A stretch of 64,000 nt of DNA from assembly GCA_042408875.1 (NCBI GenBank), contig JBHOQS010000023.1, positions 248,001 to 312,000 on the forward strand, read 5' to 3'. A program made the position numbers and the translations under genes. This document shows positions 1 to 8,553 of the stretch, in pieces. The stretch's first letter is position 1. Every line of letters begins with the position of its first letter. This DNA is from JBHOQS01 sp042408875 (GTDB lineage: Bacteria; Chloroflexota; UBA11872; JBHOQS01). The notes beneath the pieces are model-generated. The model made no database searches. It was given only the letters and a program-made list of their open reading frames with translations, and was not told the DNA's origin.

Positions 1-186
1 AGCGCTGCCGGCGACCGCGCGCCGGGAGCTCCGCCGTGCTGACTAGGAGGTCTCCCAGATCGCGGTGAGCGCGACTGCCGGCTGAGGCGTACTCGATTGT
101 GAGCGACTAGAAGTTACTAACTATAAGTTACTATAAGTATCTGTTTGCAACTGCGCGCAACTGTTCGCCACCGTTGGAGAGCTGCT
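1..186. other. Left edge and leader of pyrE
   Basis: I see no gene that can be supported in these bases. Positions 111-134 hold a short AT-rich direct repeat (aagttacta...aagttacta-like, with a third partial copy), followed by the GGAGAG ribosome-binding site at 176-181 for pyrE. A neighbouring gene may end left of position 100, but no reading frame there can be recognised. Confidence 0.4.
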
Positions 187-762
187 GTGACCATTGAGGA
201 TGAGGTCCTTCGCGCCTTTGAGGAGGCAGGTGCGATCAAGCGCGGCCATTTCCTGCTCTCCTCTGGCCTGCACTCGGACGTGTACTGGGAAAAGTTTGAG
301 GTGCTGCAGTGGCCGCGCTACACCGAGCCGCTGTGCCGGCGTATTGCCAAGCTGTTTCAAGGTGACAATATCGAGGTCGTGGCCGGGCCAACGATCGGTG
401 GCGTCGTGCTCGCGTACGCCACTGCACGGGCTCTTGACGTACGCGCCGCCTATGCCGAGGAACGCCCCGACGGCCCCGGCCGGGTCTTCCGCCGCGGCCG
501 GGGCATCCGTCCGGGCGAGCGTGTGCTGATCGTCGATGATGTGCTCACCACCGGAGGATCGGTGCGCGAGGTGATCGCGGCTGTCGAGCAGGCAGGCGGG
601 ATCATCGCCGGGATCTGTGTGCTCGTAGACCGTAGCACCGCGCCGGTTGACCTTGGCTACCCCTGGCGTGCCCTGGCCAAAGTCACCGTGCAGAGCTGGC
701 CACCGGCAAAATGCCCGCTCTGCCTCGCCGGAGCACCGCTCCAGAAGCTCGGCGGCACCTAG
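187..762 (+). CDS. pyrE: Orotate phosphoribosyltransferase
   Basis: It should convert orotate and PRPP to orotidine monophosphate in pyrimidine synthesis, in the cytoplasm. The phosphoribosyltransferase PRPP-binding motif VLIVDDVLTTGG is at about residues 113-124, and the N-terminal HFLLSSGLHSDVYWEK is typical of PyrE. The length of 191 residues is normal. I chose the GTG at 187 because GGAGAG lies five bases before it; an ATG 42 bases upstream has no good ribosome-binding site. The C-terminus carries a CPLC pair, which from memory is common in this PyrE clade. It stands alone, with a converging gene behind it. Identification is firm. Confidence 0.93.
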   Translation: MTIEDEVLRAFEEAGAIKRGHFLLSSGLHSDVYWEKFEVLQWPRYTEPLCRRIAKLFQGDNIEVVAGPTIGGVVLAYATARALDVRAAYAEERPDGPGRVFRRGRGIRPGERVLIVDDVLTTGGSVREVIAAVEQAGGIIAGICVLVDRSTAPVDLGYPWRALAKVTVQSWPPAKCPLCLAGAPLQKLGGT

Positions 763-780
763 CAGCGCTCCAAGCCAAGT

Positions 781-1320
781 CTACGGCACACCCCATCCGG
801 CGCGGATCTTCGGCGTGCGCTGGACCCACCAGCCCAGCACTAGGGCGTAGACGAGGTGTGCAATCAGGAATGACAGCCAGGAGGCCTCCTGGGCGATCCG
901 CGGGTTGATCACCGGCAGGAAGACGAACTGGGCCCAGAACCACAGCAGCGGGCCGAGCACAATGCTCCAGGCGATAGGCGGGCCCGGCAGCGTCGGTAGC
1001 AACAGCGTGAACAGCAGGCCGATCCCCAGAGAGAGCTGAATATGCAGGATGAACCCGAGCGCCAGGAGGGAGAAATCGAACTGCGTTAGCGTCTCCTCAG
1101 AAGCATTGAGCATCGGACGTACAATCGTCGCTCCAACCAGGTTCAGCGGATACCAGGGACCCTTTCCCATCAGGATGCCGGAGAGCATGGCGACAATGGC
1201 CATGGCGACTCCGCCTAAGAAGCCGCCTGCTAGTCCGGCCGAATAGGGGTACACTTCCTTCGGGACAACGTGCTCTTCTTCGCGGTCGGCCACCTGGCCG
1301 GTCACCGTCACCTGCGACAT
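781..1320 (-). CDS. Integral membrane protein, unknown function
   Basis: This is a 179-residue protein with a short charged N-terminus (about 25 residues) and four to five hydrophobic segments, roughly at residues 27-50, 85-110, 113-135 and 145-165. The segments are rich in glycine and leucine with few charges, so it should lie in the cytoplasmic membrane. I recognise no catalytic motif and do not assign a function. It converges with pyrE, only 18 bases away. Upstream on the minus strand TAGAAT at 1426-1431 could be a -10 element, but no good -35 is visible. Confidence 0.72.
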   Translation of the reverse strand: MSQVTVTGQVADREEEHVVPKEVYPYSAGLAGGFLGGVAMAIVAMLSGILMGKGPWYPLNLVGATIVRPMLNASEETLTQFDFSLLALGFILHIQLSLGIGLLFTLLLPTLPGPPIAWSIVLGPLLWFWAQFVFLPVINPRIAQEASWLSFLIAHLVYALVLGWWVQRTPKIRAGWGVP

Positions 1321-1471
1321 GCTGTGTCCCCCTTTCCGAACAGAACGAGCCTACATAAACTACAAGTGGCAAGTAGGGAGGGAGACTGCTCGCTGTTCTC
1401 CACCCCTTGCCAGTCCCTACCCGGAATTCTATCATCGCAGGACGGTGCCGCTACACATCCGGGCGCCGTCT

Positions 1472-2596
1472 TCACTGGTCAGCCACGGAGCCGTCAGCCC
1501 GGATGGGGGTGGCGAGGGAGCGCAGCCGCGCCGGATAGCGCTCCAGCGCGGCATGGTTCAGTTCGACGCCGATGCCGGGCGCATCCGGGACAATCAGATA
1601 GCCCTTCTCCAGCCGCAGCGGCTGCCGGACGATCTCGCTCTTCGGCGGCCGGTCCTCTCCAGTGTATTCCTGGAGGGTGAAGTTCGGAATGCAGGCGTCA
1701 AGCTGGACGCAGGCAGCCGTGCTCACCGGGCTGAGTGGATTATGCGGGATGACCCCGACATGGTAAGACTCCGCTACCGCCGCGATCTTCTTACAGTGGG
1801 TGAGACCGCCGGCCAGGCAGACATCTGGACGGATGTACGCCGCGCCGCCACGCTCGAGTAACTCGCGAAACTCAAAGAGCGTGTGCAGACGCTCGCCGGT
1901 CGCAATAGGCACTGGGCACTGCGCCGCCACCGCGGCCATGCTCTGCACACTATCGGGCAGGATAGGGTCTTCATAGAAGAGCGGCCGGAACTTCGCCAGC
2001 TCCTGCGCCAGGGCAATGGCCTCGGCTGGCGAAAGCCGCCGGTGAATCTCGATGCAGAGGTCGGCATCCTTGCCGACAGCCTCGTAGACCGCTGCGCAGC
2101 GCTGCACGATCGCATCAAGCAGCGCTTGGTACGTGAGATTCCAGTACTCGCGGGGGAACGGCGTAAAGCGCACCGCAGTGAAGCCGGCCTGGACCGCCTG
2201 GCGGGCGCTCTCGGCCAGCTCTTCCGGAGTCCCGCCTCCGATATGGATGTACACCCGCGCCTTGTCGCGGCAGCGCCCACCGAGGAGCTGGTGTGCTGGC
2301 GCGCCGTAGTGCTTGCCGGCGATATCCCACAAGGCAATGTCGATGCCGCCGAGCGCTCCGCTGATCGCCGCGCCGCGGAAGTGCGCGTTCCGGTAGAGGT
2401 ATTGCCAATGATGCTCGATCTTAAGCGGGTCCTGTCCGATGAGGTATTGCTTGAATGAATCAATCACCGCGCGGGCTGCCTGCGGATAGCCCCATAGCCC
2501 GGCCTCACCGACGCCGGTAATACCTGTATCGGTCGTAATCTCGACGAACAACCAGCGGTCGCCCACCTGAAAGGTCTCGATCTGCTCGATACGCAT
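1472..2596 (-). CDS. Enolase-superfamily dehydratase, galactonate dehydratase-like
   Basis: This is a mandelate racemase/muconate lactonizing type enzyme of 374 residues with an N-terminal capping domain and a C-terminal barrel. Barrel residues match the galactonate dehydratase subgroup: the first metal ligand region reads CIEIHRR, the second FYEDP, the third ATGERLH, and a catalytic histidine lies in IPHNPLSP. The first metal ligand is Glu where galactonate dehydratases usually have Asp, so the exact substrate is uncertain. It should dehydrate an aldonic or uronic acid in the cytoplasm. The translin gene lies 12 bases upstream on the same strand, so the two are probably co-transcribed. Confidence 0.85.
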   Translation of the reverse strand: MRIEQIETFQVGDRWLFVEITTDTGITGVGEAGLWGYPQAARAVIDSFKQYLIGQDPLKIEHHWQYLYRNAHFRGAAISGALGGIDIALWDIAGKHYGAPAHQLLGGRCRDKARVYIHIGGGTPEELAESARQAVQAGFTAVRFTPFPREYWNLTYQALLDAIVQRCAAVYEAVGKDADLCIEIHRRLSPAEAIALAQELAKFRPLFYEDPILPDSVQSMAAVAAQCPVPIATGERLHTLFEFRELLERGGAAYIRPDVCLAGGLTHCKKIAAVAESYHVGVIPHNPLSPVSTAACVQLDACIPNFTLQEYTGEDRPPKSEIVRQPLRLEKGYLIVPDAPGIGVELNHAALERYPARLRSLATPIRADGSVADQ

Positions 2597-2608
2597 GTGC
2601 CCGCTCCC

Positions 2609-3247
2609 TTAGTCATCCCTGGGCAGCTCTATACCGGCCAGGGCCCGCTCCAGGCGAGCCTGGCGCAGAGCCAGGGTGAGGTCGCCGCGCGTGCGTTCAA
2701 GGATGCCACGCACGTTATCGGTCGTGCGGCGTAGCCCGCCGGTGACGGCCTCGGGGTAATCGACCGTGATCAAGAAGCTGTAGATATCCTCCATTATCTG
2801 GAGAATCGACTCGCAATGCTCGTCCTGGCCCACCCGTAGGCGGTCCAGGATATGGCGCCGGAGCTCGCCCACAGCTTCGCCCAGGCCATTCAGGTACGGC
2901 GCCACCTCGACGCCGAGTTCGTCGGGCCCGGGGATCGGCTGCCGCCGCACGAGCAGTGACACAATCACCGCCTCGGTGAACTCCTTCTGGGCATCCTGGG
3001 CGAAGCCAGAGAAGTAGAGATCGGGATGCTCAGCCAGGTCGGCTTTGATCTGTTCGTTGAGCGCCCGCGCCTGCTCGATCAATCGTTGCGCTGCCTCGTG
3101 CTCACCGCGGTGCACGGCTCGAATAGCATTTGCTGAGGTCCGGATAAGCTCGCGCGAGTGCGCCAGCGTGCGCTCCCGGGCCTCGTGCTTCGCCTGCATC
3201 GCCTGCAAGACGTGTGCGCTGATGCTCTCCAGGTTAATGTCGATCAT
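2609..3247 (-). CDS. Translin-family protein
   Basis: This all-helical 212-residue protein matches the translin/TRAX family along its length. The clearest part is the C-terminal stretch: an IMEDIYSFLITVDYPEA segment followed by GLRRTTDNVRGILERTRGD. The middle segment FTEAVIVSLLV, with acidic residues facing a helix, also fits. Known family members bind nucleic acid as octamers; archaeal relatives form C3PO-like ribonucleases, and human TRAX uses acidic residues in comparable helices. Whether this bacterial protein cuts RNA is inference. It lies between a PHP-domain gene (62 bases upstream) and the sugar-acid dehydratase, all on the minus strand. Confidence 0.85.
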   Translation of the reverse strand: MIDINLESISAHVLQAMQAKHEARERTLAHSRELIRTSANAIRAVHRGEHEAAQRLIEQARALNEQIKADLAEHPDLYFSGFAQDAQKEFTEAVIVSLLVRRQPIPGPDELGVEVAPYLNGLGEAVGELRRHILDRLRVGQDEHCESILQIMEDIYSFLITVDYPEAVTGGLRRTTDNVRGILERTRGDLTLALRQARLERALAGIELPRDD

Positions 3248-3309
3248 GCTCCGTCAGAATAGCCGGTGACGCGGTTGCTCACCCGCGACTGACACTCTAT
3301 CCGACAGGT

Positions 3310-4113
3310 TCAGGCACGCTCCGCCGGGGGCACGTGGGAGGAATTCCCGGACGGCACGCCGTTCCTGGGTGCAGCCCCGGGCGCCGCGGCCAGCACGGTG
3401 CGCAGCTCTCGGTACGGCTTGACGATCAGCGCGCGCACCACCTGCCGGGCATGATCCCGCACCGGGATCATGTTGCGGGGACCCCAGCACGCCTGGGTCT
3501 CGCGCGCCTGGATAGCCCGGGCCAGGTCCTCCACCGTTGTACCGGCGAAGTACGTTACTGCGCCGCCGATGCCGAGCAAGTGGTGGGCATCGCTACCACC
3601 AAGCTCAGCGAGGCGGAAGATATTGTGGTTGAAGGTGCGTAGCTTCTTTTCGCTGTAGCGTGCCCCGATCGAGGCATTACACACCTCGAGTGCGTGCACG
3701 TGCGCCTTGCGTTCGACCAGGCCGCGGATTTGGCTATAGCCAGCGCTGGGCGTCCAGATACTGGTGGGATGCGGGAAGGCAATGATCCCGCCCAGCGCAT
3801 GAACCTCCTCGATGAGGCGCTCAAAGCGCTGGAAGCGCCGGAACGGCCGCTCTGGGTATGGGGGTTTGAAGAAATAGACCAGCACATGCCGGCCGAGGAA
3901 CGCGCTGACCTCTGTCCCGAACACCACGCGAATGCGGCAGCCGGGGTGGCGTTCGATCCAGTCCAGCGCCTGGTACGCCCCCTCGATCCGGTCGTGGTCG
4001 GTGATGGCAATCACGTCGAGATCGGTCTCGTGCTCGACGTAGTCCATGATCTCCGGCACCGTGGCCAGCCCATCGCTCACGGTGCTGTGAATGTGCAGGT
4101 CGGCCTTCCCCAA
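3310..4113 (-). CDS. PHP-domain metal-dependent phosphoesterase
   Basis: The N-terminus ADLHIHSTVSDGL (residues 4-16) is the first metal-binding motif of the polymerase-and-histidinol-phosphatase (PHP) domain. The other ligand motifs follow in order: ITDHD near residue 38, GTEVS near 66, FPHPTS near 115, EVCN near 144, and GSDAHH near 175. All expected histidines and acids appear present, so it should be an active metallo-phosphoesterase, possibly acting on nucleoside 3',5'-bisphosphates or RNA oligomers like other stand-alone PHP proteins. The substrate is not known. The C-terminal 40 residues are Ala/Pro-rich and probably disordered. It is the first gene of a minus-strand group with translin. 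Confidence 0.88.
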   Translation of the reverse strand: MGKADLHIHSTVSDGLATVPEIMDYVEHETDLDVIAITDHDRIEGAYQALDWIERHPGCRIRVVFGTEVSAFLGRHVLVYFFKPPYPERPFRRFQRFERLIEEVHALGGIIAFPHPTSIWTPSAGYSQIRGLVERKAHVHALEVCNASIGARYSEKKLRTFNHNIFRLAELGGSDAHHLLGIGGAVTYFAGTTVEDLARAIQARETQACWGPRNMIPVRDHARQVVRALIVKPYRELRTVLAAAPGAAPRNGVPSGNSSHVPPAERA

Positions 4114-4212
4114 TCGTCACTCCTCCCAGTTTGCGGCCCGGTGAGGACCCAGTATGTACCCGGTATGGTTATGTAGCGAGTGCTCTCTACCAAAGGACTA
4201 CGAAGACCGATT

Positions 4213-4272
4213 TCAGACCTACTGAAGATCAGACCTACTGAAGATTTGAGACCTAACTTTTGAGACCTAACT
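4213..4272. repeat. Two adjacent short tandem repeats in a divergent intergenic region
   Basis: A 16-bp unit tcagacctactgaaga occurs twice, exactly, at 4213-4228 and 4229-4244. It is followed directly by a 14-bp unit tttgagacctaact, twice, at 4245-4258 and 4259-4272. Both units share the core gacct. The block is AT-richer than its surroundings and sits between the divergent PHP and sugar kinase genes. The rest of the 458-base gap (4114-4571) holds a candidate kinase promoter and nothing else I can name. Confidence 0.9.
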
Positions 4273-4486
4273 AATGACGCGGTAGCCGAGCCTCGGCGCT
4301 CTGCCAGCACTAGGGGTTTCTTGCCAGGGGGCTGCATCCCTCCCGATACACAATTTTACTGATCATTTCGGTGCCGCGGCGTCCCTACGCGATGGCGCTG
4401 CCCCACCGGTCCTCGTCCATGCGCCCATGCATCAAAGTGTAGCATGCAGCCCGGCCGGGTCCAATGGGCATAGCGCTCCTGCCGGC

Positions 4487-4514
4487 TTGCGCGATGAAAC
4501 GCCCATGCTACAAT
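4487..4514 (+). promoter_or_regulatory. Candidate promoter of the sugar kinase gene
   Basis: TTGCGC at 4487-4492 and TACAAT at 4509-4514 are separated by 16 bases. The -10 is preceded by TGC, an extended -10 arrangement that recurs before other genes in this window. It lies 57 bases upstream of the kinase start. The -35 is weak. Confidence 0.45.
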
Positions 4515-4571
4515 GCCTCGTCTAGATGGTGAGGTTGCAGCGCCATACTATGGATAAGGCGGCATCAGGAT

Positions 4572-6065
4572 ATGGCAGCACGAATCGAAACAGCGGGGAC
4601 AGCATCCACGCCCGTTCTGCTCGCCTTGGACCTCGGCACGACGACGTGCCGCTGTCTCCTGTTTGACCTCGCTGGGCAGTCGCTCGCCGAGGCCGCCTGC
4701 GAGACGCTGGCGCGCCATCCTCAGCCGCGCTGGGCGGAGGTCGATCCTGACCGCTGGTGGGACAATGTCTGCCTGGTGACGCGTCAGGCGCTCCAGCGCT
4801 GGGGCGGTGATCCCCACCGTATCGCTGCCGTGGGCCTCGCCGGGCTGATGCATGCTCCAGTGCTGCTCGGCCACGACGAACGCCCGGTGTTTCCGGCGAT
4901 GCTGTGGATGGACCAGCGCTGTGCACCGGAGGCCGAGTGGATGCGCCGTGAGCTCGCGCCCCTCCTCGAGCGTGCGCTGGGCAACGTGCGGGCGAGCACG
5001 ACGGTGACTGCTCCCAAGCTGCGCTGGCTCGCCGTACACCGGCCAGACGTGCTGGCTGCCACCCATGTGGTGCTCCTGCCCAAAGACTATATCCGTTTTC
5101 GCCTGACCGGCCACCTCGGCACCGACCCTTCCGATGCTGGGGGCACAGGGATGTACAGCCAGGCCGCCGGGGGCTGGGCTATCGAGCTCGCCTTGGCGCT
5201 GGGCCTGCGCCAGGAGCAACTCCCTCCCATTGTGCCCTCGACGGAGGTCGCCGGGCGGGTGACCCGAGAGGCGGCAGAAGCCACCGGCCTGGCTGAAGGT
5301 ACGCCGGTGGTGACTGGGATGAGCGATGTGCGGGCGACGATCACTGGCGCCGGACCCTTCGCCCCCGGTGAGGCCTGCCTGTATCTGGGCACCGCCGCAT
5401 GGATCACCGTGCCGCAGCCGGCCCCTGGCGCAGCGCGGCGGAGCTTCGGCTCGACCTCGACGACCGGCGCGGCCGTGCGCTGGATGGCGCATCTCCTGGA
5501 AGGCGACGACGCTGATCGCAGCCCCGCCGCGGCATACGCCCGGCTTACTGCGCTGGCCGAGCAGGCGCCGCCCGGGGCGGGGGGCCTGCTCTTCCTGCCG
5601 CACCTGATGGGCGAGCGCGGCTTCCGCCCGCACCCCCAGGCGAGCGGCCTGCTCTTCGGCCTCTCGCTGGCCCATGGCCGCCCGCATCTCGCCCGCGCCG
5701 TGCTCGAGGGCACCGCGCAGAACCTGCGCGCGACCATCGAGCACGCTGGCATGCCGCCGCCACCGGTGATCATCGCCGCCGGTGGCGGAGCGCGCAGCCG
5801 CCTGTGGTGCCAGATCATTGCCGACACGACCAGCTGTCGGCTCGAAGTGCCGCGTGTCGTTGAGGCCGGCGCGTTGGGCGCGGCGATCTGCGCCGCAGTC
5901 GGCGTCGGCCTGTACCCCGATGTCGAGGCGGCCGCCCGGCACATGGTTCGCCGGGAGCACCACTATGCGCCCGATCCGGCGCAGCATGCCCGCTACAGCC
6001 GCCTGTACCGCCTCTGGCTGGACCTGGAAGAACGGGTGCAGGAGTTCTACGGCGCGCTTGCGTAA
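4572..6065 (+). CDS. xylB: FGGY-family sugar kinase, xylulokinase-like
   Basis: This 497-residue protein has the two-domain FGGY carbohydrate kinase fold. The N-terminal phosphate loop is LALDLGTTTCRCLLFD (about residues 17-32), followed by the MDQR segment near residue 115 and a C-terminal ATP-site segment containing AAGGGARS. Length and motif order match xylulokinase, which phosphorylates D-xylulose to xylulose 5-phosphate. No xylose isomerase or other pentose gene is adjacent, so the substrate could be a different ketose or polyol. It is a single-gene unit converging with the radical SAM gene. The start is an ATG with a moderate purine-rich site ahead. Confidence 0.85.
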   Translation: MAARIETAGTASTPVLLALDLGTTTCRCLLFDLAGQSLAEAACETLARHPQPRWAEVDPDRWWDNVCLVTRQALQRWGGDPHRIAAVGLAGLMHAPVLLGHDERPVFPAMLWMDQRCAPEAEWMRRELAPLLERALGNVRASTTVTAPKLRWLAVHRPDVLAATHVVLLPKDYIRFRLTGHLGTDPSDAGGTGMYSQAAGGWAIELALALGLRQEQLPPIVPSTEVAGRVTREAAEATGLAEGTPVVTGMSDVRATITGAGPFAPGEACLYLGTAAWITVPQPAPGAARRSFGSTSTTGAAVRWMAHLLEGDDADRSPAAAYARLTALAEQAPPGAGGLLFLPHLMGERGFRPHPQASGLLFGLSLAHGRPHLARAVLEGTAQNLRATIEHAGMPPPPVIIAAGGGARSRLWCQIIADTTSCRLEVPRVVEAGALGAAICAAVGVGLYPDVEAAARHMVRREHHYAPDPAQHARYSRLYRLWLDLEERVQEFYGALA

Positions 6066-6135
6066 GGGCCTACCGCCGACATTGCCTGTCTGCATGCTAT
6101 GCAAGGGGAAAGCGGCAGAAGGAGCCTGCCCCTTC

Positions 6136-7908
6136 CTACGCCAGCGCAGGGACACCCAGCCAGGGGGGCCGCGGTGCGCCGACGGCTTTTAAGTGCGCGG
6201 CGTACAGGAAGCGGTAGACGTCGTTGCAGTAGAACTGGGGGAACGGCTTCACCGGCAGGCTTTCTTCAAAGCGCTGCATCACCAGCTCGGCCGTCGCCGC
6301 ATCCATGCCTGAGGCAACTTCATAATCAAAGTAGAAGCCTAGATCCGCATCCGGCCGCTCGATGATCTTGGTGATGCCGTAGAGCCACGGGAAGGTGTGC
6401 GCCGGAGCGTAGCGCTCCAGCAGGAAGGTGCCGAGCGCCGCGGAGTTGATGTACTCGGCGTTCTCGTACAGGAAGTTCACAGTCTGCTGCGCGTCTTCGA
6501 TCGTCTCTCCCGGAAAGCCGAAAAAGAAGAACGTGTGGTTCCAGATGCCCGCGGCCGTGCTGTCCGGTAGGATGCGCCGGATGACCTCCAGCCGCGTGCC
6601 TTTCACCATGCGGTCCATGATGCGCTGCGAGCCGGCCTCCAGACCGAACAGCAACATGCAGCAACCGCCGCGGCTCATCGCCTCCAGCAGCTCACGCGTG
6701 TAGGTCTTCTCGAAGCGCGCGCAGCCGCCCCAGAAGATCGGCGCTCCTTTGGCCTCTAACCGCGGCGAGAGCTCGCGCATGAGGCGCGGAGTCAGCGCCT
6801 CGTCCACGAAGAAGATGTGCCGGCAGCCATACTTTTCGAGCAGTAGCAACATCTGCCGCTCGAGCGTCTCACTGCGCTGCTGGCTAAACGCCTCCGGCTC
6901 GCCGTAGCCTACGTTGCAGAAGGCGCACTTCCCGAAGTAGCAGCCCCGTGTGGTCGCTAGCGGTAGCACCAGATCAGCGGCCAGATACTTATCCAGCGGC
7001 AGGCCGTCGAAGTCGGGCGCCGGCAGGTCCTGGAGCCGCGCTTGCTCCTGCCGCTCGGTGATGCGCACCCGCGCTCCATCGAAGTAGATCAGGTTCGGCA
7101 CCTCCTCCAGTGCGCTCCCTTCGTGCACAGCACGGCAGAGCCGGTAGAGCGGCTCCTCACCATCGAACACCACAGCACTGTCGAACAGCCGGAACATCTG
7201 TGGCAGTGCAGGAAGCTGCTCGCGCCAGATACTCGCCATCGGGCCGCCGATCGTCACATGGGCCCGCACCCCCGAGCGCTTGACCAGGTGGGCGATGGTG
7301 AGCCCCGGGATAACCTGGTTCACTGAAGGGATGGAGATGCCGACCACGTCGGGCTGCTCGCGCAGGACGTCGGGCACCACCATCTCCTCGAACAGCTCGA
7401 TAAACATATTCTGGCTGCGATCCTCCACAGCCTGGAGGATCGCCTTGGAGGAGTCGGCGCGGTACGCAGAGTCATAGCCCTGGAGGTGCAGCGTCGAGGG
7501 ATAGTACGGCAACGAGGCGAGCTGTAGCGCTTGGATCATCGTCTCAAACGCCGGCAGGCTGCGCGGTCCGTCATAAAAGGCATGGCTCTTGATGACTTGC
7601 TTAGCCCCCTCGATCTGCCTGGCCAGGGCCGGGCCGTTCGCCAGTGCCCAGTGCCAGAGCTCCCAGGCCGGTGTGCCGCTCCTCGGCCGCCGCTGCCGCA
7701 GGCGCTCCAGGCTCCGGAGTAGATAGTCGCGGGTGAGGATACGATCGAACACCTCAGCGTTCAGATCGCGCTGGATCACCTGGACGCCGCGCTCACGCAG
7801 GTACGCCGCCAGCGATGGCAGAGCCAGATGCGGCATCGCCGGGGTCCAGTTCGGGGGGAAGAAGAGCATCACCTTTATAGCCTCAGCCTTTATAGCCTCA
7901 GCCTTCAT
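6136..7908 (-). CDS. B12-binding-domain radical SAM protein
   Basis: The protein has 590 residues. An N-terminal cobalamin-binding-like domain (about 1-230: FFPPNW, the LAAYLRERG helix, the DVVGISIPSVNQ strand) precedes a radical SAM core whose cluster motif is RGCYFGKCAFC near residue 320. The spacing is C-x4-C-x2-C rather than the usual C-x3-C-x2-C; similar GCYWGRC motifs are known in some B12-dependent radical SAM families. Later segments FGLEAGSQ and FFFFGFPGET fit the radical SAM barrel. The product is unknown; relatives methylate unreactive carbons or build natural products and lipids. The first residues (KAEAIKAEAIK) are encoded by a tandem repeat. The start could instead be an internal ATG giving MLFFPPNW. 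Confidence 0.88.
   Translation of the reverse strand: MKAEAIKAEAIKVMLFFPPNWTPAMPHLALPSLAAYLRERGVQVIQRDLNAEVFDRILTRDYLLRSLERLRQRRPRSGTPAWELWHWALANGPALARQIEGAKQVIKSHAFYDGPRSLPAFETMIQALQLASLPYYPSTLHLQGYDSAYRADSSKAILQAVEDRSQNMFIELFEEMVVPDVLREQPDVVGISIPSVNQVIPGLTIAHLVKRSGVRAHVTIGGPMASIWREQLPALPQMFRLFDSAVVFDGEEPLYRLCRAVHEGSALEEVPNLIYFDGARVRITERQEQARLQDLPAPDFDGLPLDKYLAADLVLPLATTRGCYFGKCAFCNVGYGEPEAFSQQRSETLERQMLLLLEKYGCRHIFFVDEALTPRLMRELSPRLEAKGAPIFWGGCARFEKTYTRELLEAMSRGGCCMLLFGLEAGSQRIMDRMVKGTRLEVIRRILPDSTAAGIWNHTFFFFGFPGETIEDAQQTVNFLYENAEYINSAALGTFLLERYAPAHTFPWLYGITKIIERPDADLGFYFDYEVASGMDAATAELVMQRFEESLPVKPFPQFYCNDVYRFLYAAHLKAVGAPRPPWLGVPALA
7873..7902. repeat. 15-bp tandem repeat in the start region of the radical SAM gene
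   Basis: The unit ctttatagcctcagc is present twice, exactly, with a partial third copy running into the start codon. On the coding (minus) strand it gives the in-frame repeat KAEAI. The unit also contains AAAGG and GAGG, either of which could act as a ribosome-binding site for an internal ATG. Confidence 0.9.
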
Positions 7909-7974
7909 AGAGACGTGCCTTTCTGTCGCCCGCGCAGCCGGCGGCTACCCGCACCAGCGCCCCCGACCGCGGCG

Positions 7975-8385
7975 CTATACGACCCGCTCGAGCAGATAGC
8001 CTGTGGCGAGCATACCTGCTTCGATTAGTATAACGCGCAACGCCCGTCGCGCCAGCAGCCCTTCCCCGGCAGAGCGGCGGTACCACTCCTCCGTCGCGAC
8101 GACGAGCACGATCCAGATCAGGGCGAACAGCAGGACGATGGCGTTGTTGAACGCGCCGAACCTCCACTTGTCCAGGCGCAGCCGGATGTAGAGCTCCAGG
8201 AGTACGCTACGCCAGACCAGCATATTTGCCGTGGCCAGCGCCATGGTCACGATCCAGGCCACGTACACGCCCAGCACTGCTGCAGCCGACCCGGCAACGT
8301 GCTTAAGCGAACGCAGCGAACGAAGGACAGCCGGCATGTGGTCCGGCCGCGTACGCTGCATCTCCTGATCCAGGGAGGAACGCAT
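7975..8385 (-). CDS. Small membrane protein, unknown function
   Basis: Starting at the ATG ending at 8385 it has 136 residues, with an AGGCGG element just upstream; an ATG at 8400 is the other possibility. It has three likely membrane helices at about residues 29-52, 83-105 and 116-133, with the basic segment RLRLDKWRFG between the first two. No known domain is recognised. It lies downstream of the oligopeptide transporter operon on the same strand, 168 bases after the last ATPase gene, and may be transcribed with it. Confidence 0.65.
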   Translation of the reverse strand: MRSSLDQEMQRTRPDHMPAVLRSLRSLKHVAGSAAAVLGVYVAWIVTMALATANMLVWRSVLLELYIRLRLDKWRFGAFNNAIVLLFALIWIVLVVATEEWYRRSAGEGLLARRALRVILIEAGMLATGYLLERVV

Positions 8386-8553
8386 GGTACCGCCTGTCAT
8401 AGACGAGTTCACGCTCCGGTCCCCTGCGCCGGCAGTAGTGCCTGGTCGTTCGCCTGATCGCCATCCCGTAGCGTGCCGGCGGCTCCTGGCCGGCTCTCCG
8501 CATCTGCCCTCAAGCGTGCCACGCATGCCGGCACAGGCGTGCCGAGCGTGTCG

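Noticed and set aside
4213..4272. Possible CRISPR array from repeated 14-16 bp units
   Set aside because: Units are directly adjacent with no unique spacers, and no cas genes are present.
4548..6155. 535-codon open frame on the minus strand opposite the sugar kinase gene
   Set aside because: It is the mirror of a high-GC coding sequence, has Arg/Ala/Gly-rich text without any motif, and the plus-strand kinase is unmistakable.
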